Source of the DNA: an uncultured Lachnospiraceae bacterium
Lineage (GTDB): Bacteria; Bacillota; Clostridia; Lachnospirales; Lachnospiraceae
DNA: 9,263 nucleotides
Assembly: GCA_910583815.1 (NCBI GenBank)
Contig: CAJTZB010000096.1
Span: 1-9,263, forward strand
Direction of reading: 5' to 3'
A program made the position numbers and the translations under genes. This document shows, piece by piece, positions 6,225 through 9,263 of this stretch (the first letter of the stretch is position 1; every line of letters starts with the position of its first letter). Under the pieces are notes generated by a model. The model had not been told where the DNA came from and did no database searches. It saw nothing but the letters and a program-made list of their open reading frames with translations.

Positions 6225-6251
6225 CCAGAAAAGCTGCTGCGGAACTTAAAA
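6225..6251 (+). repeat. 27-base direct repeat, copy 1 (xseA-xseB gap)
   Basis: Starts CCAGAA and ends TGCTGCGGAACTTAAAA. It matches copy 2 at 6328-6354 at 23 of 27 positions. The four differences are adjacent (AAGC here, GGAT there) and all are transitions; the last 17 bases are identical. The copies start 103 bases apart and flank the 6268-6330 hairpin. Confidence 0.8.
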
Positions 6252-6259
6252 CCAGCAGC
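6233..6259 (+). other. Short stem-loop using direct repeat copy 1
   Basis: GCTGCTG (6233-6239) is the exact complement of CAGCAGC (6253-6259), with a 13-base loop containing the GGAACTTAAAA part of the direct repeat. It sits before the larger hairpin in the 164-base xseA-xseB gap. Its last base overlaps CCAGCCGT (6259-6266), an alternative pairing partner discussed for the larger hairpin. Confidence 0.5.
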
Positions 6260-6267
6260 CAGCCGTA

Positions 6268-6330
6268 TGGCGCACAGCATGATTTCCAGACATCAAACGG
6301 CTGGAAATCGTGCTTGCTATCCGTGCGCCA
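6268..6330 (+). other. Large bulged hairpin between xseA and xseB
   Basis: Outer stem: TGGCGCAC (6268-6275) with GTGCGCCA (6323-6330), eight bp. Inner stem: AGCATGATTTCCAG (6276-6289) with CTGGAAATCGTGCT (6301-6314), 14 bp with a single G-U. The loop is 11 bases (6290-6300) and the only interruption is an eight-base bulge on the 3' side (6315-6322). A competing pairing exists: CCAGCCGT (6259-6266) is the exact complement of ACGGCTGG (6297-6304), which would use loop bases and the start of the 3' arm of the inner stem. No T tract follows, so it is not a standard terminator. It could be an RNA element adjusting the XseA to XseB ratio, or a repeat-type mobile sequence; no known family recognised. 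Confidence 0.65.
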
Positions 6331-6354
6331 GAAGGATTGCTGCGGAACTTAAAA
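6328..6354 (+). repeat. 27-base direct repeat, copy 2 (xseA-xseB gap)
   Basis: Partner of the copy at 6225-6251, sharing an exact 17-base 3' core (TGCTGCGGAACTTAAAA). Its first three bases overlap the end of the 6268-6330 hairpin, and it ends one base before the TAGGAG (6355-6360) that probably serves as the xseB ribosome binding site. Confidence 0.8.
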
Positions 6355-6370
6355 TAGGAGAATCCCATAT

Positions 6371-6595
6371 ATGGCAGGAAGAAAAAAATCAGAGGAAGCA
6401 AAGCAGCCGTCTTTGGAAGAGTCCATGAAGGCATTAGAGGAAATTATAGTGCGGATGGAGGAAGAGGAACTGCCTCTGGAGCAGTCTTTTTCGATGTACA
6501 AACAGGGCATGGACTTACTGATGCAGTGCAACAAAGCGGTAGATAAGGTAGAAAAGGAGTTAAAAATCATAGAGGAAGGCGGAAGCGATGACTAA
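6371..6595 (+). CDS. xseB: Exodeoxyribonuclease VII small subunit (XseB)
   Basis: A 74-residue helical protein, the non-catalytic subunit of exonuclease VII; several copies bind the coiled coil of each XseA. The sequence shows the family's two-helix pattern: SLEESMKALEEIIVRMEEEE, LPLEQSFSMYKQGMDLLMQC and NKAVDKVEKELKII. The N-terminus (MAGRKKSEEAKQP) is a short basic tail. ATG 6371 lies 10 bases after TAGGAG (6355-6360), a slightly long spacing. Unusually for this gene pair it is separated from xseA by 164 bases of structured non-coding DNA. Its 3' end overlaps ispA by eight bases, so the two are probably translationally coupled. Confidence 0.95.
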   Translation: MAGRKKSEEAKQPSLEESMKALEEIIVRMEEEELPLEQSFSMYKQGMDLLMQCNKAVDKVEKELKIIEEGGSDD

Positions 6596-7493
6596 CTTCG
6601 AGGAAATACTGAGAGAAAGAAAAGAAGAAATGGATGGGCTTCTGGAGGCATATCTTCCGGAAGAGGAAGGAATGCAAAAGACGATATTCAAGGCAATGAA
6701 TTACAGCATAAAAATTGGCGGGAAGCGCCTGCGCCCTATTTTTATGCAGGAGATGTATCGCTGCTTTGCTGCGGATGACTCCGAGGAAGAGAAAGCGGAG
6801 CCGTTTTTTGCGGCAATAGAAATGCTGCATACTTATTCGCTTGTCCATGACGACCTGCCTGCAATGGATGATGACAAATACCGCAGAGGAAGCCTGACAA
6901 CGCATGCGGAATTTGGCGAAGCAATTGGCGTTTTGGCAGGAGATGCACTGCTCAATTTTTCGTTTGAAACGGCATGCAAAGCATTTGGCAGGGAAGAAGA
7001 TGCTGAATGGAATCTGCGTGTTATAAAGGCAATTAAGGTTTTTGGGGCGAAAGCAGGCGTATATGGCATGATTGGTGGTCAGACGGTGGACGTTGAGAAA
7101 ACCGGAAGGCCGCTTACAGAAGAAGAAATCGAATTTATTTATGAATTGAAGACGTGTGCACTGATAGAGGCATCCATGCTGATTGGGGCAATTCTTGGCG
7201 GCGCGTCTTCAGAGGCGCTTGCAATTGTTGAAAAGATGGCATCTTGTATCGGTATGGCATTTCAGATACGAGATGATATTCTGGATTTGATTGGGGATGA
7301 AGGAAAGCTTGGAAAGTCCATACACAGTGACCAAAGAAACAGTAAGACGACTTATGTTTCCCTGCATGGGCTGGAAGCTTCCAAAAATAAAGTAGAAGAA
7401 CTGTCCACAGAGGCAAAAAAACTCGCACAGCAGCTTTCCGTTTCAGAATTTTTGCAGGAATTAATTGCTTATCTGACAAAGCGAGAATATTAA
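6588..7493 (+). CDS. ispA: Farnesyl/geranyl diphosphate synthase family prenyl transferase (IspA)
   Basis: A 301-residue cytosolic all-helical enzyme that condenses isopentenyl diphosphate with allylic diphosphates, most likely to farnesyl diphosphate, feeding undecaprenyl phosphate and quinone synthesis. Visible motifs: GGKRLRP (44-50, diphosphate binding); first Asp-rich motif DDLPAMD (88-94) followed by DDKYRRG; GQTVD (164-168); second Asp-rich motif DDILD (229-233) followed by GDEGKLGKSIHSDQ. The residues before the first Asp-rich motif (HTYSLVHDD) match bacterial IspA closely, favouring a C15 product, although chain length cannot be settled from sequence alone. ATG 6588 lies within the end of xseB, with AGGAAGGCGGA at 6573-6583 as ribosome binding site. 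Next to dxs, as in B. subtilis, linking two steps of the same pathway. Confidence 0.96.
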   Translation: MTNFEEILRERKEEMDGLLEAYLPEEEGMQKTIFKAMNYSIKIGGKRLRPIFMQEMYRCFAADDSEEEKAEPFFAAIEMLHTYSLVHDDLPAMDDDKYRRGSLTTHAEFGEAIGVLAGDALLNFSFETACKAFGREEDAEWNLRVIKAIKVFGAKAGVYGMIGGQTVDVEKTGRPLTEEEIEFIYELKTCALIEASMLIGAILGGASSEALAIVEKMASCIGMAFQIRDDILDLIGDEGKLGKSIHSDQRNSKTTYVSLHGLEASKNKVEELSTEAKKLAQQLSVSEFLQELIAYLTKREY

Positions 7494-7496
7494 AAA

Positions 7497-7618
7497 AGAT
7501 TCGGGTGTCAAAAGGGTGCTTCGCACTAACCGATACAAGTATGTGTGTTTGCAAGCAAGCTTGCAAAACCACATATTGTGTCGGTTATGCCCCGAAGGGG
7601 CTTTTGATACCCAAATCT
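7497..7618 (+). repeat. 122-base imperfect palindrome able to form a four-armed structure (ispA-dxs gap)
   Basis: The two halves are near reverse complements. Outer stem: 7497-7513 with 7602-7618, 17 positions with one C/A mismatch (7502/7613) and one G-T pair. Central arm: 7528-7555 with 7560-7586, that is AACCGATACAA against TTGTGTCGGTT (one T-G), one bulged G (7539), TATGTG against CACATA, a 2x2 internal loop, then TTTGCAAG against CTTGCAAA with loop CAAG. Two side hairpins sit at matching places: GTGC-TTC-GCAC (7516-7526) and GCCCC-GAA-GGGGC (7589-7601). Together they form a cloverleaf-like four-way junction filling nearly all of the 148-base gap. It begins four bases after the ispA stop codon. 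It could be a miniature inverted-repeat element, a structured RNA or an elaborate processing/termination site. I do not recognise a named family. Confidence 0.75.
7589..7605 (+). terminator. Possible short terminator hairpin inside the palindrome
   Basis: GCCCC (7589-7593), loop GAA, GGGGC (7597-7601), then TTTT (7602-7605). The stem is short but all G-C, so partial termination after ispA is conceivable. The T run is only four long and is also the 3' strand of the palindrome's outer stem, so this may simply be one arm of that structure. Confidence 0.3.
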
Positions 7619-7641
7619 AAAAAACAAAACCGGAGCAGAAG

Positions 7642-9263
7642 ATGGAACCATTACTGAATCAGATAGAACAACCAAATGATATTAAAAAACTAAAGCCGTC
7701 CGAGTACCGCAGTCTTGCTAAGGAAATCAGACGGTTTCTTGTGCGCCATGTGGCAGAGAAGGGAGGACACCTGGCGTCCAATCTGGGAGCTGTGGAGCTG
7801 ACGATGGCCCTGCACCTGTTTCTGGACTTTCCGGCGGACAAGCTGATTTGGGATGTTGGGCATCAGGCATATGTGCACAAGCTTTTGACTGGACGGAAAG
7901 AGGCATTTGAACGTTTACGTGAGCAAGGCGGATTAAGCGGTTTTCCAAAACGCAGGGAAAGCGATTGCGACGCGTTTGACACAGGCCACAGTTCTACCTC
8001 AGTTTCTGCTGCAGCAGGCTTTGTGCATGCAAGGGAGTTGTCAGAAGAGGATTACAAAGTAGTGGCTGTCATTGGTGACGGTGCACTGACCGGCGGTATG
8101 GCGTTTGAAGCATTAAATAATCTTGGCAAGCTCAAGTCCAATCTGATTATTGTGCTGAACGACAATCATATGTCTATTTCTGAGAATGTTGGAGGTATGG
8201 CAAATTACCTTGCAAAAATCCGGACAAGTTCTGCTTATACCGGCTTTAAAGGCGGTTTGGAAGAAGCATTAAATAAAGTATCAGGCGTTGGAGAGAAGCT
8301 TTTGCACAGGCTGAAGCGTTCCAAGGATTCTTTGAAATATCTGTTTATCAGCGGAATGCTGTTTGAGGATATGGGTCTGACTTACATCGGGCCAATCGAT
8401 GGGCATGATGTCCCGAAGATGCTGGAAGCTTTTGAAACGGCGTCCAGAGCGAAAAAGGCAGTTTTAATCCATGTAGTTACAAAAAAAGGAAAGGGCTATG
8501 CGCCGGCAGAGGATAATCCGGGACGTTTTCATGGCGTGGAGCCGTTTTCTCTAAAAAGCGGAAAGAGCTTGAAAGTAACAGATGAGCTTACGTATACCGA
8601 AGTGTTTTCTAAAACAATGACAGAACTTGGAGAAGAAAATAAAAAATTGCTCGCAATTACGGCGGCAATGCCGTCAGGCACAGGACTTCAGGCATTTGCC
8701 GAGCGGTATCCGGAACGTTTTTTTGACGTCGGGATTGCAGAGGAACATGCGGTAACGTTTGCTGCCGGGCTTGCGGCAGGAGGCTATCATCCGGTTGTTG
8801 CAATCTATTCAACGTTTTTGCAAAGAGCATATGACCAGATCTTGCATGATGTCTGCCTCGGAAGCCTTCCTGTAACGTTTGCAGTAGACCGTGCAGGCAT
8901 TGTTGGAAAAGATGGGGAGACGCATCAGGGCATTTTTGATTTGTCTTATTTATCACATATCCCAAACCTGACATTGATGGCGCCAAGAAGCGCAGAAGAG
9001 TTGCGGAGCATGCTTCATTTTGCAGTTTCCTGCAGCTATCCGACGGCTGTCCGCTATCCACGCGGAGCAGCGAATGATTCTAAAGAACTTCCGGTAGCAA
9101 AAATAGAGCAGGGAAAAGCGGAGCTTTTGTATCAGGGGAATGATGTTCTGGTTGCAGCAGTTGGGACTACGGTCACACTGGCTCTTTCCTTAAGGGAAAA
9201 ACTGTTAGAGTATGGAATAGAAGCAGGGGTTTTAAATGTCCGTTTTATCTCTCCGATGGATAC
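7642..9263 (+). CDS. dxs: 1-deoxy-D-xylulose-5-phosphate synthase (Dxs), 5' part
   Basis: Partial gene: 540 complete codons are open from ATG 7642 to the right edge; the full enzyme is usually about 620 residues, so only the last part of the C-terminal domain is missing. Dxs makes 1-deoxy-D-xylulose 5-phosphate from pyruvate and glyceraldehyde 3-phosphate with thiamine diphosphate, the first step of the MEP isoprenoid pathway. Visible: GGHLASNLGAVELT with His43, WDVGHQAY (70-77), TGHSSTS, the thiamine-diphosphate motif GDGALTGGMAFEALNN (145-160), IGPIDGHD, GIAEEHAVTFAAG with catalytic Glu367, YSTFLQRAYDQ with Arg395, and DRAGIVGKDGETHQG (416-430) with Arg417 and His428. No in-frame stop or frameshift was found when translating it line by line. 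GGAG at 7632-7635 lies six bases before the ATG. A 148-base structured gap separates it from ispA. Confidence 0.97.
   Translation, partial: MEPLLNQIEQPNDIKKLKPSEYRSLAKEIRRFLVRHVAEKGGHLASNLGAVELTMALHLFLDFPADKLIWDVGHQAYVHKLLTGRKEAFERLREQGGLSGFPKRRESDCDAFDTGHSSTSVSAAAGFVHARELSEEDYKVVAVIGDGALTGGMAFEALNNLGKLKSNLIIVLNDNHMSISENVGGMANYLAKIRTSSAYTGFKGGLEEALNKVSGVGEKLLHRLKRSKDSLKYLFISGMLFEDMGLTYIGPIDGHDVPKMLEAFETASRAKKAVLIHVVTKKGKGYAPAEDNPGRFHGVEPFSLKSGKSLKVTDELTYTEVFSKTMTELGEENKKLLAITAAMPSGTGLQAFAERYPERFFDVGIAEEHAVTFAAGLAAGGYHPVVAIYSTFLQRAYDQILHDVCLGSLPVTFAVDRAGIVGKDGETHQGIFDLSYLSHIPNLTLMAPRSAEELRSMLHFAVSCSYPTAVRYPRGAANDSKELPVAKIEQGKAELLYQGNDVLVAAVGTTVTLALSLREKLLEYGIEAGVLNVRFISPMD

Noticed and set aside
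6158..6352. 64-codon plus-strand frame spanning the xseA 3' end and the xseA-xseB gap
   Set aside because: It starts inside xseA in another frame, has no good ribosome binding site, and its translation is uncharacteristic; the gap is better explained by hairpins and direct repeats.
7523..7590. Integron attC-like site (CTAAC...GTTATGC ends on a palindrome)
   Set aside because: The end boxes do not fit RYYYAAC and GTTRRRY, the palindrome extends well beyond them, and there is no integrase or cassette context.
7549..7632. A separate promoter for dxs (TTGCAA...CATATT or TTGATA further on)
   Set aside because: The first has only four of six -10 matches and lies inside the palindrome's central arm; the second has no -10 at suitable spacing.
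7494..7641. Thiamine diphosphate riboswitch ahead of the thiamine-dependent enzyme gene dxs
   Set aside because: I do not see the conserved CUGAGA or thi-box type sequence; the region is accounted for by the palindrome.
8657..9061. 134-codon minus-strand frame inside dxs
   Set aside because: Antisense shadow of a conserved enzyme gene; composition is not protein-like and nothing is recognised.

Overview
The window is a typical chromosomal segment of an endospore-forming, low-to-medium GC Firmicute. The gene content, gene order and protein style (SpoIIIA proteins, Asp23/NusB/XseAB/IspA/Dxs in a row) fit the class Clostridia, probably Lachnospiraceae; that placement is inference from synteny and sequence feel, not from a search. 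Every supported gene is on the + strand and packed tightly. No stretch longer than 164 bases lacks a gene, and I see no insertion sequence, phage, CRISPR array, rRNA or tRNA gene.

Region 1 (1-3975) is the distal part of the spoIIIA operon: the 3' end of spoIIIAB, then spoIIIAC, AD, AE, AF, AG and AH. The genes overlap or abut, with short linkers only between AC/AD and AG/AH. Together they encode the mother-cell side of the SpoIIIA-SpoIIQ feeding-tube channel in the membrane around the forespore, which is needed for late forespore (sigma-G) gene expression. The operon promoter and spoIIIAA lie upstream of the window.

Region 2 (3976-9263) is a housekeeping cluster: an Asp23/Gls24-family gene (yqhY-like), nusB, xseA, xseB, ispA and the first 540 codons of dxs, which runs off the right edge. 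A near-consensus vegetative promoter (extended -10) sits just upstream of the Asp23-family gene. The order matches the Bacillus subtilis spoIIIA-accBC-yqhY-nusB-folD-xseAB-ispA-dxs region, but accB, accC and folD are absent. The cluster combines transcription antitermination (NusB), exonuclease VII (XseA/XseB) and two steps of isoprenoid precursor synthesis (Dxs of the MEP pathway, IspA prenyl transferase).

The protein-coding part is ordinary. The least explained parts are two non-coding linkers on either side of xseB-ispA. The 164-base xseA-xseB gap holds a bulged hairpin of about 22 bp flanked by 27-base direct repeats, with a competing 8-bp alternative pairing. The 148-base ispA-dxs gap is almost entirely a 122-base imperfect palindrome that can fold into a four-armed cloverleaf-like structure whose two side hairpins differ in sequence but keep their pairing. 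Smaller hairpins lie between asp23 and nusB and over the nusB stop codon. I see no novel multi-gene system; these structured linkers are the best candidates for something undescribed.
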